Part shown: positions 5,411 through 5,416 of the stretch, in pieces
How positions within the stretch are numbered: the first letter of the stretch is position 1
How the letters are laid out: each line of letters begins with the position of its first letter
Source of the DNA: an uncultured bacterium
Lineage (GTDB): Bacteria; Bacillota; Clostridia; Oscillospirales; Oscillospiraceae
Reading direction: 5' to 3'
NCBI GenBank assembly: GCA_949288405.1
Contig: CASEKM010000207.1
Coordinates: 1-5,416, forward strand
Length of the DNA: 5,416 bases
The notes under the pieces: model-generated
The model's input: the letters and a program-made list of their open reading frames with translations, nothing else
Told to the model about the DNA's origin: nothing
Databases searched by the model: none
Made by a program: the position numbers and the translations under genes

Positions 5411-5416
5411 CCCTCC
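5411..5416 (-). promoter_or_regulatory. Ribosome binding site of the ammonia-lyase gene
   Basis: Read on the - strand, GGAGGG lies seven bases before the ATG at 5403-5401, at the very edge of the window. It fixes this ATG as the start and suggests efficient translation. Confidence 0.85.

Noticed and set aside
1..5416. tRNA genes, CRISPR arrays, insertion sequences or attachment sites
   Set aside because: No cloverleaf-like segments, repeat-spacer patterns, transposase motifs or long direct or inverted repeats beyond the hairpins listed were seen on either strand.

Overview
The window looks like a chromosomal piece of a GC-rich Gram-positive anaerobe, most likely a Clostridia member of the Oscillospiraceae type. 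This is inferred from strong GGAG-type ribosome binding sites, the heavily C/G-ending codons of the larger genes, and the gene families present. No rRNA or other species marker is present, so the placement is tentative.

Layout on the + strand: (1) positions 1-672 hold the 3' part of an unrecognised protein gene, possibly an extracytoplasmic domain like those of clostridial anti-sigma factors. (2) 13 bases further, 686-1237 encodes a small RibD/dihydrofolate-reductase-family oxidoreductase, probably co-transcribed. (3) 1238-1518 is a compact regulatory region: a near-consensus housekeeping promoter (TTGACG, 17 bases, TATAAT), an untranslated leader with a possible 19-codon acidic-then-basic peptide ORF, and a strong intrinsic terminator whose stem begins inside that ORF's stop codon. 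A second hairpin and a strong ribosome binding site follow. (4) 1519-4043 encodes a P2-type (Ca2+/PMCA-like) cation-pumping P-type ATPase, but it is broken: an internal deletion plus a frame change near 1938 removes about 50 residues, including the TGES loop of the actuator domain.

On the - strand, 5403-4219 encodes a complete PLP-dependent diaminopropionate ammonia-lyase (dpaL/ygeX family) with its own strong ribosome binding site and its own terminator. It converges on the ATPase. The intergenic space 4044-4218 holds hairpins that can end transcription from either side.

The most interesting point is the ATPase leader. A strong constitutive-looking promoter is separated from the pump gene by an intrinsic terminator, with a short acidic peptide ORF ending exactly at the terminator. 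This resembles in outline the MgtL/mgtA system of enterobacteria, where a short acidic leader peptide makes ribosomes drop off at low Mg2+ and so controls a P-type ATPase. It could instead be a metal riboswitch of a class I could not recognise. The pump below it appears inactivated in this sequence, either by a real deletion or by an assembly or sequencing error.
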